Positions 12,886 to 25,929 of a stretch of 64,000 nucleotides of DNA are shown in pieces. The translations under genes were made by a program, and so were the position numbers. The notes beneath the pieces are model-generated. The model was not told the origin of the DNA, did not search any database, and worked only from the letters and a program-made list of their open reading frames with translations. The DNA is from Brugia malayi (Eukaryota; Nematoda; Chromadorea; Rhabditida; Onchocercidae): NCBI RefSeq assembly GCF_000002995.4, contig NW_025062477.1:1630001-1694000 (forward strand). Reading direction: 5' to 3'. Each line of letters begins with the position of its first letter. Positions within the stretch are counted from its first letter, which is position 1.

Positions 12886-13269
12886 ACATTTTTTTATTAC
12901 ATATTAAAATGATGAATGTATGATTGTAACAAAATAACATTTTGTATATTAAAAACGAAGAAGAATAGAGAAGAGAAAAGGAAAGAAAAAGAGAAAATTC
13001 TTTTATTCCAATGTTTCTTTTTTTTCTTTCATATTTCATCTAAATTGTTTGTTTGTTTTTGAAATTTTTAATATAACTATTTATATAATAATAAATAGAA
13101 TTTATTATTATTATTTTAATTTAATTTAAATTTAACCTCCATCTCGCCCACTTTTTCTTCATTTTTCAGTTTTACAATCGTATTTCAATTGTAGCACTGA
13201 ATCAATCACTCCGGCATTTCTCGGACAATTGTTCAATTGTAAAAGTGAAATAACAAATTTCATAATGGC

Positions 13270-13608
13270 TCAAATCCTCTTCAAAGACCATACCACTATA
13301 TATTTGGTGACGTAGCGGATAATTTCCGGTTCTGTTCTATTCAGGTAGTTATGGTTGTTTGGTGGATAATCTCCAGTTTCTGTTACATTCAGGTAGTCCC
13401 GGTTATTTAGTGGGTAACCTCCAGTTTCTGTTCCATTCAGGTAATTCCGGTTATTTAGTGGGTGACCTCCGGTTTCTGTTACATTCAAGAAATTCCGGTT
13501 ATCCCTTCTGACGGCTGTTTTTCGCACTGCATAGTGAGATAGATCAACTTTTGGTATACGGTAGAAATATATAATATAATATACAATACATATAATTTTA
13601 TATACCAT
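13270..13608 (-). other. 112-codon ORF with 16-residue N-x-T repeats, gene status uncertain
   Basis: The minus-strand ORF starts at an ATG at 13608. It has a hydrophobic N-terminus (IICIVYYIIYFY), a short basic spacer (KTAVRRDNR), then about 3.6 tandem copies of a 16-residue unit of the form N-Y-L-N-x-T-E-T-G-x-Y-P-x-N-N-R. Each copy contains a potential N-glycosylation sequon (NVT, NGT, NVT, NRT). The DNA unit is 48 bp (about 13330-13503) and clearly less AT-rich than its surroundings. It could be one exon of a surface or secreted repeat protein, or just a minisatellite whose length happens to be a multiple of three. The plus strand is also open through the repeat, so frame alone does not decide. 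No splice partners were found. Confidence 0.3.
13330..13503. repeat. 48-bp tandem repeat, about 3.6 copies
   Basis: Successive copies share ACCTGAAT and CCACTAAATAACCGG blocks on the minus strand. Most differences between copies change the encoded residue (Phe/Tyr, Val/Gly, His/Tyr, Asn/Asp), with a few synonymous ones. Confidence 0.9.
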
Positions 13609-13629
13609 ATATAATTTTAATATGCTTCA

Positions 13630-13672
13630 ACATATAATATATATATATATATAATATATATATAATATACAG
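13630..13672. repeat. (TA)n microsatellite
   Basis: An alternating TA tract with single-base interruptions. Confidence 0.85.
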
Positions 13673-14565
13673 TACTTTAATATGCAATATTAGTATTGGA
13701 CTTTAATATATGTTATGAATCAAGTCTTTCTTTTTTTTGTTTGGAATTTTGAAAAGTAGAAAAGTCAGACTGAGAGACCAAAGTTAAAAAAGAATTTAGG
13801 ATTTATTGCTCTAGCAGCTCTGTTGATAGTTTGATTAAAAGAATTGTTAAATTTAAGTAGATTTCGGTAACTCATTCATGAAGAAAATGACCGTTTTATT
13901 GATTACATTTTATAAAAATTTGATTAAAATATGATTGTCAGTGGTTTCAACTGTGATAAATAATTATAGTAGCGCCAACAAACGCTTAATGTTGAGATGA
14001 ATGCTGGACTTTGTGGGAAAAACATTTATAATTTTCACATAATGCTCTGCATAACTTTTTTCATCTCTAATTTTACTTTGAAATGATAGAAATTTTATTT
14101 TTAGGAAACAGTGCGTGGATCGGTCGACTCTTGTGACGTGGGTTTTGTCGTGGGTGAAAATATGCACTCATGCAAAACAATCCTGGATATGAATCAAACT
14201 ACTTCACGAATTTTTTTGTCGCTATTTCTAATGGTGACTTTTTATTAAACAGTGCAATTAAATTATAATAAATATGACTAATTCAAAAGGAAACCTTCTA
14301 AAGCAAGCTTACGAAGATTTATTTTAAAAAAAAAGGTGGCAAATCATGGTTTGATTTACTCGTCTCTCATTACAAAGTTATTTAGTGTATTTCTATGAAA
14401 AGAGTTTTAAAAGATAAAGAATATTGTTTGTTTCTTATGCACTGCTCTAATAAAATTTTATACTCGGCAAAGATCTGAATCAATTTAGACTAGCGAAATT
14501 CTTATTTACTTAACCGTTTTCGCTATTTCTTAAAAATTAGTTTCTTCAGTTTTCAAATTATGAAT

Positions 14566-17500
14566 ATGTTTCAGATATGTTCGCTCTCAGTAACAAGATG
14601 TCTTGTCATTCCATTGAATGGAGCTAACATTGAATCAGTACTTCGTAAGTTTCTTCGAATATTCTAATTTAAGGCTATCCTTTTATTGTATTATTGCATA
14701 CTTTTGTAGACTACTAATTACGAACGAACAATGTCTGTTTAATATGGGAATATTTAAATTGTAATCTAAATAGATAACAGAGTTAGAGCAGTAATTCGTT
14801 CAATTCAGCTATTGTGAATATAATGACCTTAATTGCTTATTTCCTAAGTAACTTCATATTATTTCAGCAATTCAGGTGGTTTTCTAAAATTCACTTAATT
14901 TTCTAAAAGTTTAATCTTAAGAAAGAAATTTTTAAGAAATCTTTCGAACATACATTTTGCAGATGATTATGAAGTAGTGTTTGTGAATTTTTATGCTGAT
15001 TGGTGTCGATTCTCTCAACATTTGATGCCAATATTTGAAGAAGCCAGTAAGCGATTCACGGTCAGTCCTTTATTATTACTGAGTATTGAGTTTTTTTCTA
15101 GTAGTATTTCACTCATATGTAATTTCTATTCTACATATATATATATAATTTTGTAATGGTCTGTTTAAAATATTTGTGTTATTAATATGAGAAGTTGCTC
15201 TTTTGTATTGGATCTTGTTACTTCTTTGTTTTTTGATACTAGCATGAGTAATGTAGTGTAAGATCAATAATCATACTGATAGCTGTTAATTATTGTCCAA
15301 TTTTTATTACGTAAAAACATTCTAGGATCGAGGAAATACAGTCGCGTGGGCTACAGTAGATTGTGACAGAGAAGGTAGGCTATTTAAGATATAATTTATT
15401 TGAAATAATTGTTTCGATGTTTAACATTTTAATATTGAATTTGATTTCAGCTGATATTGCTCAAAAATATCACGTAAGCAAATATCCAACACTAAAACTG
15501 TTTCGAGGTGGTGAACTTGTTAAGAAAGAATACAGGTAAGGTTATTATGCAATATAATGACAAAATGATTTTGTGCTTATTCATTTCATTGATTTTCCGT
15601 CCGTATTTATTCACTTGAGTTACTTATTTCGGAAATAACTGCAAGATTGTTTCTGACACTGAATATATATAGCTTTGAGGTTGTTTCTAAATTGTTCGTT
15701 TTTTTTTTTTTTTTTTTTTTTTTTAGGGGACAACGATCTGTTGATGCTTTAGCAGTCTTTATTGACAAACAGTTGGTATCAGGCATGCAGAATTTTTCAT
15801 CAAATGCTGAACTAAATAATCAGATTAATGTAAGTTATCATCACAGTACATTTCGATGAACTTTTGCATTTAGCTTCTTCAATTATCCATTACAAAGATT
15901 ATTTTGTGATTTTTCAAACTACTTTTTTATATTGCAGCCGAAGAAACTTAACATCGTAGCTTATTTTGATCAGCCATCTGGCCCAGAATTTGACAATTAT
16001 CGCAAAGTTGCATCCCTACTTCGAGATGATTGTGTATTTTGGTTCGGTATTGGCGAAGCCTTCCGACCTGAGCTAGCGAAGGGCAACAGACTTGAATTTA
16101 GGCCTTTAAATGTTAGCTTGTTTTTTGATCTCTAAAAAGATTAAAACAGCTCTCTTGTACAGAGTGATTGTGCCAAACAGGGCTGTTCATAACTATTCAG
16201 AAAAGTTCGGCAATAGCTGTCTCTTTTGGCTGTGGTTTTGAACTTTTACATATAGTCGAAATTTCAGTTATCTTTCCATGTCTAAACATTTAAAATTTTC
16301 AATGTAATTTTTGAGTACTATAATGAAATAATGGCCTAATTCAGACTTTTTTCAGAGCAACGAAAGAATTGAATATACTGGGGGACTTGCAAATCTTGAG
16401 ACTTTAAAGTTTGTGAATAATTTTTTTAGATTAACAATGAAGATTTTACTGGAAAGTTTAGCTGTTGTGTTACAAAATTATGTCCTAAATGTTCTCCAAT
16501 TTTTTAGTTATTATTTTAGGCAATGGATAATGGATAAATGTGTGCCGCTTGTTCGCGAAATAACTTTCGAAAACGCTGAAGAATTGACAGAAGAAGGCCT
16601 TCCGTTCCTTATTCTGTTTCGTCATCCAGATGATGTACAAATTGATAAAATTTTCACGGAACAAGTTGCTCGTGAACTTTTTGACCAAAAATGTGAGCAT
16701 TTCAAATTAAAATGGAATATGAGAAAGGAAATTAAAAATTTCTCGAAAATTTTGTAGCTGAAAGTGTTTGATTGGATTAACGCTATTGCTCATTCCTGTG
16801 TTTTGGGTTTAACAGTCCGTATTATTCAGAGGATGAACAGAAAAGGTATTAGAGGGAAGATGAATATGATTCAGTTTTTAATATACTGCTGCAGTAATCA
16901 GTGATTTCAAGACTGAAATTAATTTCTTCAATTTTGAATAACATTTACATTGCTCAATTTTGTCAATTCTTTTGCCATAAATTACGCCTATTTTCTTCTT
17001 AAATTTTGTTTTGCAGCTAGTATTAATTGTTTATATGCCGATGGTAAGAAATTTGTACATCCTCTGCAGCATCTTGGTAAAACAATGGAAGACTTGCCTG
17101 TGCTTGCAATAGATTCCTTCCGTCATATGTATCTTTTCCCGGATATGAAATCACTAACGTATGTTGTATTTTAAGGAGAATATTCCAAATGTAAAAGAAT
17201 TGTGAAAATTTGTTAGAAATTCAGATTTTTGTATGCTAGGAAAGGTTCATTTTAATAAGTCGATTCTATTAATTCACTGTTGTAGCGTGCCTGGAAAATT
17301 GCGCCAATTTGTTCTGGATTTACATTCGGGAAAATTGCATCGAGAATTTCATCACAGTCCTGATCCAACGCAATCTTCTGTCTTACCAGCATCGTCTGAA
17401 ACTACATTTGAAAAAGTAAGAATTTATTTCACTTATATCGAAATAAGTGACCGACACAAGTAAGTCAAAATTTTAGTATAGTACCTCTTTCACTAAAAAT

Positions 17501-18048
17501 ATCAATTATTTATTATCATTTACAGTCGCCCATCCGTAACATTTTTGATTTCCCACCACATATCTTTGAAAATGTAATCATTTTCATTTTTTTTTTTTAC
17601 TTTCTGAAATATGATATAGCATTGTGCATCTTGATATCTGCAATAATCGCTTCATACCTTCTGGAAATGAAATCTGTTAAAATTTTAATGAATACCTTGT
17701 TCAATGCAGAACGCATAATGTAACTTTGTTGAAATAAGTTTGTGATACTAGTTGTCAGGATTTTTGGATTTTAATAGTAGTATTAGTCTCTTCAGTTACT
17801 TCAAAAATTATATTTTATGCTATAAAATTTCAACACCAAACATTACTTTGACATTATTTTGGATTTAACATTCCCATATTATAAAGATAGATTTCACAGA
17901 AAATTATTTCACATTTGTATGAGTATTATTTCATTCAAATTTTAGGAAACGAAAGGAACAGACAAATCGCAACCACCAACGAGCATATTCAAGCAGTTGA
18001 AACCATCGGAAACGCGTTATTCGTTGTTGTACAAGGATGAATTATGAG
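14566..18048 (+). CDS. erp44: ERp44-like ER thioredoxin protein, 11 exons, last exon frameshifted
   Basis: Exons 14566-14644, 14963-15060, 15326-15374, 15451-15535, 15727-15829, 15938-16111, 16356-16408, 16520-16692, 17017-17158, 17286-17415, 17946-18048. The thioredoxin domain holds NFYADWCRFSQ with the ERp44-type CRFS (Cys41) in place of CGHC, followed by SKYPTLKLF. Two thioredoxin-like b domains follow, including KCVPLVREITFENAEELT and IDSFRHMY, then LHSGKLHREFHH. ERp44 retains client proteins in the ER and early Golgi by mixed disulfides and cycles back through a C-terminal RDEL/KDEL signal (family knowledge). In the last exon the frame carrying SIFKQLK and the frame carrying KPSETRYSLLYKDEL are offset by one base at the AAAA run near 18000-18003. 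As printed, translation ends at 18041 without KDEL, giving about 393 aa. The start is uncertain: the signal peptide from 14566 is weak, and an upstream exon joined at the TTTCAG at 14574 is possible. Confidence 0.92.
17526..17573 (+). other. candidate 48-bp cassette exon in ERp44
   Basis: It lies between exons 10 and 11. TTTACAG precedes and GTAATC follows a 48-bp stretch that is open in phase 0 and encodes 16 residues (SPIRNIFDFPPHIFEN). The neighbouring exons join in phase 0 with or without it. Human ERp44 has nothing equivalent here that I recall. Confidence 0.4.
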
Positions 18049-18720
18049 GTCTTATTATATATTATAGTGTAAAACATTTTCTAGTCCTTATAATTAGCTA
18101 CAATTTAAGTTCAGTTTTCATTTTCTTTTTTTTTTTTGTCAATAAGGATGAATTTTTTCTTGCTTGTAATTTGTGCCGTTTTTTTTTTTTTTTTTTTTCC
18201 TTCCTTTATCGGGTGGGAAAGACTGGATACGTTAATTACATTGAAAACCAACGACTTCGCGAATATTTAATAGTGATCCAGTCCTTCTGTAATGTTTTTT
18301 GATTTTTTACTCCTTTTTTCTACGGGTGACTCATTTATTAATTATTATAATGGTGTCTTGTGTTAAACTGTTGTATTTTCAATAATTTTCACCGCTGATA
18401 AAAGTATAAATTGTTGTTTATTCATATTTCGAAAACTTGAAACCTTTTGATAATGAAATAATGACAACTTGTATGCATAAATTTGAAAATTACACAAGAG
18501 TGAACTTGAAATTGCATGAGTTTTTAAAGCATTCTGTAACTCTAGCTTTTATTGGATTTGGATTTGTTGTGCATTATTTGGTCATTTTTAATGTTATTAT
18601 CATTTCTAAGTCTATTATTTATTGTTCCTTGTTTTTTCAATCTTTAATAAGTAATAGATGATTACTTTTTAAAGAAACTCCTAAACCTGTTTTCTTTCCT
18701 TTCATATCATTTCAATTTCC

Positions 18721-18726
18721 AATAAA
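18721..18726 (+). terminator. candidate polyadenylation signal AATAAA for ERp44
   Basis: A canonical hexamer lies about 0.67 kb after the ERp44 stop, in plus orientation. Confidence 0.4.
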
Positions 18727-20681
18727 CACTATATAAGTTGGTATCAAGAGTTGTCTGCTACAGAGTTACTAATAATTTTTAAGATGTAATTTGCAAAACA
18801 AAGTCGGAATACTGCTTATTATGTTATTGTAATGGTAAAAATTTTTTATAAAAGAAGTAAAAAATTGATTATAAAAGTTAAGCTTCTTTTTTTTTTTTTT
18901 TTTTTTAAAAATTGCAATTAACCTTTCTGTACGATACATAATCTTATTATTAATTGCACATGACTGCATTATTAGGTAAAATCTTTTAGCATTAGCAATT
19001 TTGTAATTCGTAAAATTTGTTCAATTTTATGTTTTGTAAATTATGTACTGCATAATGATACACACTAGTACATATTACATATTTTTTTGGAGAATTTTTA
19101 CAACTCCACTTATCAAACATTTTCCACTTCAGTTCACTAATAATATTTTTAAGATTTTAAATACTTTCAGTATTAAAATTTCAAATACTACTAGTATTCT
19201 TTTGAAAATTCTTTAATTTGATGCTAGTTTATTTTCACTTCTTTATCATTGTTTCTAGCCTATGCGAAATTTTGTATAAGAGTTATTGGTATATTAGTTT
19301 TACTTGGTATTTTTAACTTTGGTTTTTTTTTTTTTTTTTAAAACATTTACAGCTGAAAAAGTGTTTCTCTTTATACAGTTACAGGAACTGTGTTTTGTAA
19401 AATGTATTTGTAACATCTTTGCACATGTCAGAACGCTGTGAACTTTTTCATTAAAAATATTGTAAAAAGAAAAAAAAAAAAGACCTTTTCTCTCTTTTGA
19501 AATTTTTATTGGTATATTTTGACTGATTGCGAAAAACTGGATTGTTTCTTGTTTTAAAAGTTTATTATAATATAGCTTCGCAAGAAGTCTTCATCGACAC
19601 AAAGGTAAAATTTTTAACGAAAATTGTCTTCCGAAAATTAATGTGTAAATAAAATTGACTTTTTTTTTTTTTCGATATGGTGTAATTTATATAAAGCATT
19701 TTCTTTTGATATTTATTGTCATATAATTTTGAAATTATTAACAAATATAATGTTTTTATCAGTTGAGTGCATCTTGACAATCACTATATATACATCGTCA
19801 TTGATTTTATAATTTCAAATAGATTAATTTCAAAATTTTTTTTTTCATGTAACATTAATGATTCAAAGTATTATTCCATCACTGATTTCTTTTTCTAAAC
19901 TAAACTCTGAGAATAATTTCATTTCCATTTATCACCATAATCAATTTATTTTCTTCACTATACAAATGTAATATCTAAACTTATGCTACTCTCTCTTTAG
20001 CATACAAATGCTAAAATATAGAAATGAAAACAAATTTTAAGCCTATTAGCTAGATGCTTTCATAGCTGTCATTTCCATTTGTTTTTGAAGTGAATTCAAG
20101 CACTCATCATTTCCTTTCATCTATGCTGTCATCATCATCATCATCATCATCACTATTTTATAATCATTAATATACCAAATTAAATATAAATCCATCATTC
20201 ATCCATTTTATATTCAATTAAATGAAAAAGTCCAATAATTTAATTTCTAATATTCACTTCATTATTTTATCACGTAGAGTTGCTTGAAGTTTTTTCATTT
20301 GGTTATAGATTTAGAATTATTATGTTTTATTGATTATAGTTGACGAAATACTGTTATAATTTTGGCTTTTTCAAAGATATCATTGTTTTGATTAAATAAT
20401 AAAGAAGGAATTTAGCTTATTTTGATGAGAATATTTGGAATATAATTATATATGTGCGATTAGATGATACTTTCCAATATACTTAAGTGATGATTTAATT
20501 TGCTGAAAAATTTTATCTCTAATCTGAATATTCTTTACTGATTACCTTTTTTACCTTTTTTTTTTTTTTCAGTATTTTTTTTTTTTTTTTTTGGGAGAGG
20601 AGGGGAAATTTTAATAGGTATTCTTATTGTTTTTATAACTTCACAATAGTTTCGTTTTTTTACGATACCATATAATATCGC

Positions 20682-20915
20682 TCTTAATAATAATAGTATT
20701 AATTAATAATAATAATAATTAATAATTAACAATAATGATAATTAATAATAAATAATAATTAATAATTAATAACTAATAATAATAATAATTAATAATGATA
20801 ATAATAGCAATAGTAATCAATAATAGTAACAGTGATTATTATTATTATTAATAATAGTAATAATAGTAATAATTAATAATAATAATAATAAATTAGTAAT
20901 AATAATAAATAATTG
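20682..20915. repeat. degenerate (AAT)n tract
   Basis: Long runs of AAT/ATT trinucleotides are mixed with TAG and GAT variants. Confidence 0.9.
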
Positions 20916-21472
20916 ATAAGCCATCATTTATTGAAAGTGATTTAACTAAGAAATCGAAGCTTACACTAGTAGTGCTTTCATATATAGCGCACTTAAGCTT
21001 ACGTCAAAAGCGCATAAATGCGAGTTGTCACTCTCGTATGATGTTTGCTCTTTATAGAGATATAAGAGTGATTGTGAGATTAAATGACCTCAACGATAAT
21101 TTCAACATTACAATCAGGATTAGTCATAGCAAAGAAAGCTAACTGAACAAACAGTTTACAATGCTTTAACATTTTAACTATCAAAGTGAAAGATCCAAAG
21201 AATAAAATTAGAGGGAAATAATTTGCATTAATACAGTGCACATATATGCTTTGAGATGAGTACTTAGATAAATAATTTCTTAGTTAAAAATTTAAAAAAT
21301 TGTTTTATATATGTTTAAGGAATATTCAAATAGAATAATCTTTAGTTTACAAATTCTTACGAATTTAATACAAATTTTCTTATGGCATATCAAAAATTTA
21401 TTTCAGTTTCTTTTTTTCTTTTTTTTTTGACAAATATTTTAAATGTTTTAAGTGTAAAATTTTCAATGCATT

Positions 21473-24400
21473 ATGGAAAACAAAATATCTCACACAATTT
21501 ATAAACATATTGAAAATAATCCACCAGTTGATCGTCGTATTTTGTCAATTCAAAGTCATGTGATACATGGATATGCTGGCAATAAATGTAGTGTATTTCC
21601 AATGCAGGTAAAAAATTTTTTCTATCATTCTAATTGTTTTAACAAAATTCATTCATTTATTTTTATGGTTTTTAATTTCTTTTTTTTTTTTTTTTTTTTT
21701 CTAAAAAATTTTCGTAATATATTTAACAAAAAAATTTAAATTAATTAAAGAAATGTAAATTGTAATCTATTTTTATGGTTTTTAATTTCTTTTCTTTTTT
21801 TTTTTTTAAAAAAAATTTTTTTTAATGAATATATTTAACAAAAGTTTTAATTTAATTAAAGAAATGCAAAGAAAAAAAAAATCAATAATTAAGTTAAATT
21901 AAAATGAATGACATTTTAGCTACATGGTTATGAAGTGGATCCGATTAATTCGGTACAATTCTCTAATCATTCAGGTATTCTTTGTTCTATAATTTGATTA
22001 CTTAATTTCATATGATTTTATATGTATTGTTTTTTCTTTAATTAAATTTAAATTAATTTCTGAATATTCTTTTGAGCAGTGCAAAAAAAAAAAAAAGAAG
22101 AATAGTAGTGTATTTTTGCTAAATAATTAATGATTAATATCTGTGAGATCTATTAGTGACACTACTCCTAATTTAATTACCCAATTGAAAACTTAATTAT
22201 AATTGCTGTTAGTTTATTTTACTTCTTGAAAAATGATAATTTACTTAATGGAAAAGTTGTGAAATCTCAGATGTAAAATAGCGAATAGTCGAGAATTTTA
22301 AATTTAGAAATTTATATTGATAAAATTTTTAGCATACAAATTGATGCGAGGTCAAATATTGGATGGTTTGCAATTAAGTGATATTTATGAAGGTTTGAAA
22401 CTGAATGAAATTAACAACTATTCACACATTTTAACAGGTATCATTTTATAGATGCTCTTATCATTTCATACAATAATGAATTTCGGATTGTGATTCGTTG
22501 GCCAATTTACAATCACTTCGATCATTGATTATTAAAAACAATGACCTTAACTACAGCTTATTAAAAACGATGACCTTACCTACAGCTTATTGAGAACAAT
22601 GACCTACAAAATCTTTATGTTAACTTATCATATTGACTTATAATTGAAATTGTTCGATTTGATTTCTAAGAAATCAAATTACTTATAAGACTAAAGTTTC
22701 AGAAATAATTTTCCAGTTGATTAATTACAAATAATAATTGTTTTCTTTTTTTCTATTTACATTTCTACATTTTCAGGATATTGTAGGAATTTATCATTTC
22801 TGCAAGAAGTTGTTAATATAGTCAAAGATTTGAAGCAGAGAAATCCAGATATTCTTTTCTGTGAGAATTTTACATCTTTCTGATTATCTACAACCTTTTT
22901 TAAAAGTATTTTATTATTATTACTGAACCTGTTAATAAAATAAAATATGGATAATGTAGAAGGAAGTTTATATATATTCTTTTTCTGGTACTTATACTCT
23001 CTGAAAAAAAAAAAAATCTAATGTTCTACAGTTGCTATCAGTCAGACAAAAATGTTTTTTTTTTAAAATTAATTCTTAAATTTTGATTTTTAAATTTTTG
23101 TATTTGCAGACTGTGATCCTGTAATGGGCGATGACGGCAATTATGTAAGTTGTATTTCAAAAGTTAAGGTTAAATACTTCATGATAAATCAGTAATGATT
23201 TGATTATAAAGTTTACTTTTTCTTTCGTGGAAAATTAATTTCATTAAACATTTTGAAATTTAAAATTTATTCATGTTTAGTATGTTCCGAAAGAGTTGAT
23301 GCCAGTTTATCGTGATATTGTAATTCCTCTGGCTGATGTAATCACACCAAATGTTTTTGAATTATCGTAAGTTCGAAATTATGAGGAATTTATAAATTAA
23401 ATACTTCACAAAAATGATATTTTAATAGAGACACTCATATGCTAAACATTATTTGTTTAATTGATCAAAGTAAAAATAAAAAGTAAAGGAGTAGACGTAA
23501 ATGTAGATGTTAAAAGTAATAAAAAAATTTATTTAACGCCACTGATAAATAACGATAAAACTAAAATTATTTTATTTACTTTACTCTCATGCAATAATAG
23601 TTTTGTTTAATTTTATCACTACAATATTTATAAATAAACAAAACGACAAATTTCTACTATTATTTATGGAAAAGTTACTCAGAATTGTTGAAAGATTAAA
23701 AAAAAAAAGAATAAATTGATATAAATTTTGAGATATTTAACACATTTCTCAATAAAAATTTGAATCTTTAACATGAATTATAAATTTTGAAAGTAATTAT
23801 TTCTTCTTTTTTTTTTTTTTTCCTTTTTACTAGTGAACTATCTGGTTTATCAATAAATAATGAACAAGAATGTTTGGAAGCAATTGATTTAATGCATAAA
23901 TGTGGTGTTAAAATAGTGGTTGTTTCAAGTGGTCTGGAAACATCAACTACAAAATTTTGTTATGCATCTGTTTACAAAGGTATCTTTTCATATAATTATT
24001 TTATTTTTTTTTATATATTACAAAAATTTTTTTGAATAATAAAATTAGCACAAAATAATTGCAATTTTTTGTAACTCTCAATAATTTTATTTATTTATTT
24101 ATTAACTTTTCTTTTAAAAGATTTATTATTAAGAGGAGGAATTTTAAAATTTTATTAATGTTATATGAGTTTTTTTTTTAATTAAATAATAAAAAAAGTA
24201 TATATACTTTAAATATTTTATTTAGGCGCAAATGAACGAGCATTGCAGTATCGTTTTGATATACCAATATTACCAGGAAAATTCGTAGGTACTGGTGATG
24301 TTTTCATCAGTTTACTCCTTGTTTGGATGGATAAATTGGATGGTGATATTGCATTAGCTATTCAAAATGTTATTGGTACTTTACAGGGTATATTAAGACG

Positions 24401-24830
24401 AACTGCAAATAAAGCTTATTGTAAGTTATATTAGAAATTATTAACAATTTTGTTTTATTGGAAATTTGGAACTTCTTTTTTTTTTTTTTTTTATAAATTT
24501 AGAATGTAAAATGTTTTTTTGCAAATTTTAAAATGAAATAAAATATAAAATTAAAAAGTAATAGAAAGTTTTAAAGATTTTGATTTGATTTCAAATCGAA
24601 ATTATTCAACACTGAATTTTTTTGTTTTTTTTTTTTTTTTTTTTCCTTCTACTTCTTTTTAATTTAGGATTAGCTAAATTTAAATTTGAGAAAATATGTT
24701 GTTGTTTGTAGATCAGCGAAATCCGAAAGAATATAGTCCAACATCGAAGGAATTGGAATTACAATTGGTGCAAAGTCGTTTAGATATACTTGCTCCACAA
24801 GTTACTATTAAATCAACAAAACTTTATTAG
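21473..24830 (+). CDS. pdxk: pyridoxal kinase, 9 exons
   Basis: Exons 21473-21607, 21920-21974, 22333-22437, 22777-22860, 23110-23144, 23281-23366, 23834-23979, 24226-24420, 24712-24830 give 319 aa with all phases consistent. Diagnostic stretches are [14 protein letters not shown] (substrate site near the N-terminus), [44 protein letters not shown] and the ribokinase-type anion-hole motif GTGD, with catalytic Asp240 in FVGTGDVF. The enzyme phosphorylates pyridoxal, pyridoxine and pyridoxamine with ATP in vitamin B6 salvage in the cytosol. It resembles human PDXK throughout, with an N-terminal extension of about 15 residues rich in His and Asn. The last residues (STKLY) end in TAG. An AATAAA follows at 24868. 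The identification is secure. Confidence 0.95.
21657..21868. repeat. about 110-bp imperfect tandem duplication in pyridoxal kinase intron 1
   Basis: Two copies each run ATTTTTATGGTTTTTAATTT, a poly-T, ATATATTTAACAAAA, then AATTAAAGAAATG. They differ mainly in homopolymer length. Confidence 0.75.
22527..22612. repeat. short tandem repeat in pyridoxal kinase intron 3
   Basis: Three imperfect copies of a unit near 30 bp containing CAATGACCTTA and CTACAGCTTATT. Confidence 0.7.
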
Positions 24831-25929
24831 TATTAATTTCATAGTTTATTGAAATCTTCTACAATTTAATAAAAAAAAAAAAAAAAAAAAAACTCAAATG
24901 AATATGCACCACTTTTTTTTTTTTTAGAAATTTGTTTTTTAAATATATTAGATCAAATGATTATTATTCATTATATCATTCCATAAAATTTTAAATTATA
25001 AACTATATTACTAGAAAATTGTATTTTACTATATTCTCATTAGTCTAATTTGCTTTGTTAAATGTTATATAATTCACATTTGATGTGATAATTTTAAGGT
25101 TGTAATTTTTTTAATTCATTTATATATGTATGCAAGAATAAATTATTGTATTACGTACTATAAAAACCTCTGGAAGAAAAGCAAATTGTCACAGAAAAAA
25201 AAAATCTTAGGAAAATTTTGGTAACTTTAAATATTATAATATAAAGTTATGATACCATGAATAGATTAAAGTCAAAATTTAGGAACTAATGGATGGATAA
25301 TTTCAAGAATTTAACATTTTTTAATGAATATCAAAAAACACAATTAACTTTATTCTAATATATTGATTATAAGAATATACTTTTTCCTTGGATTTTTCAA
25401 GAAAAAACAAAAAAAAAAAAAAAAAAAAAAAGAGAGAGAGAGAGAGAGATAGCGATCAAAGAATATATTTTTCGATGAATTTTTATATGCAAAATAAAAA
25501 ATAAATTGTGATGTCGTTTTTTTTTTTCTTTTTTTTTTACATTAAGAATGCATGAAAAGGGATAATATGCAAGGAAAGTTAGCTTTGACAATAAAATTTC
25601 CTCTCTAAAAAAATGTGACACAAATGCTATGTATTAATTGTGCTCAGCTCTTCGTAATGGATCCTTTTGTGGGTTCAAAAATAAATTTAAAAAGTTTTCA
25701 AATATGTTTTAACTTGAACTACTTTTCGTTAGCTTTATGTCACTTTAAATTAATTAAAATATAATTAAAACTTTTTCAAAAGCATTCATTTAAATAATCA
25801 ATAATTTCCCAATGAAACCACTGAAAAAAAAATTTTTTTTTTTTTGTTTTCTGTGATTCGAGAATAAATTTCTTTTCATTTTAGCTAGAAATACTAATTA
25901 AATATGAAAAAAAAAAGAAATCTTACAGC
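24831..25929. other. intergenic region with poly-A and GA tracts
   Basis: About 1.1 kb lies between pyridoxal kinase and the LU-domain gene. It contains AATAAA at 24868-24873, poly-A runs and a GA microsatellite (about 25432-25449). No ORF was supported. Confidence 0.5.

Larger units (their letters stand above)
9988..14565. other. AT-rich intergenic region with repeats
   Basis: About 4.6 kb lies between the Cys-rich gene and ERp44. It holds poly-A/T runs, the GAAT array (12048-12885), the 48-bp repeat ORF (13270-13608) and a TA run (13630-13672). No conserved gene was recognised. A short open stretch on the minus strand at about 13165-13235 (NCPRNAGVIDSVLQL) is not supported by clear splice sites. 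Confidence 0.5.
18049..21472. other. ERp44 3' UTR and intergenic region
   Basis: The region holds T-runs, an ATC run near 20135, an AAT-rich block (20682-20915) and no supported gene. The stretch 20950-21130 is less AT-rich and mixed in composition, but it has no open frame of note. Confidence 0.5.

Noticed and set aside
12029..13039. 336-codon minus-strand ORF made of Ile-His-Ser-Phe repeats
   Set aside because: It is the translation of the GAAT array; the frame stays open only because of the repeat, and the ends are low-complexity.
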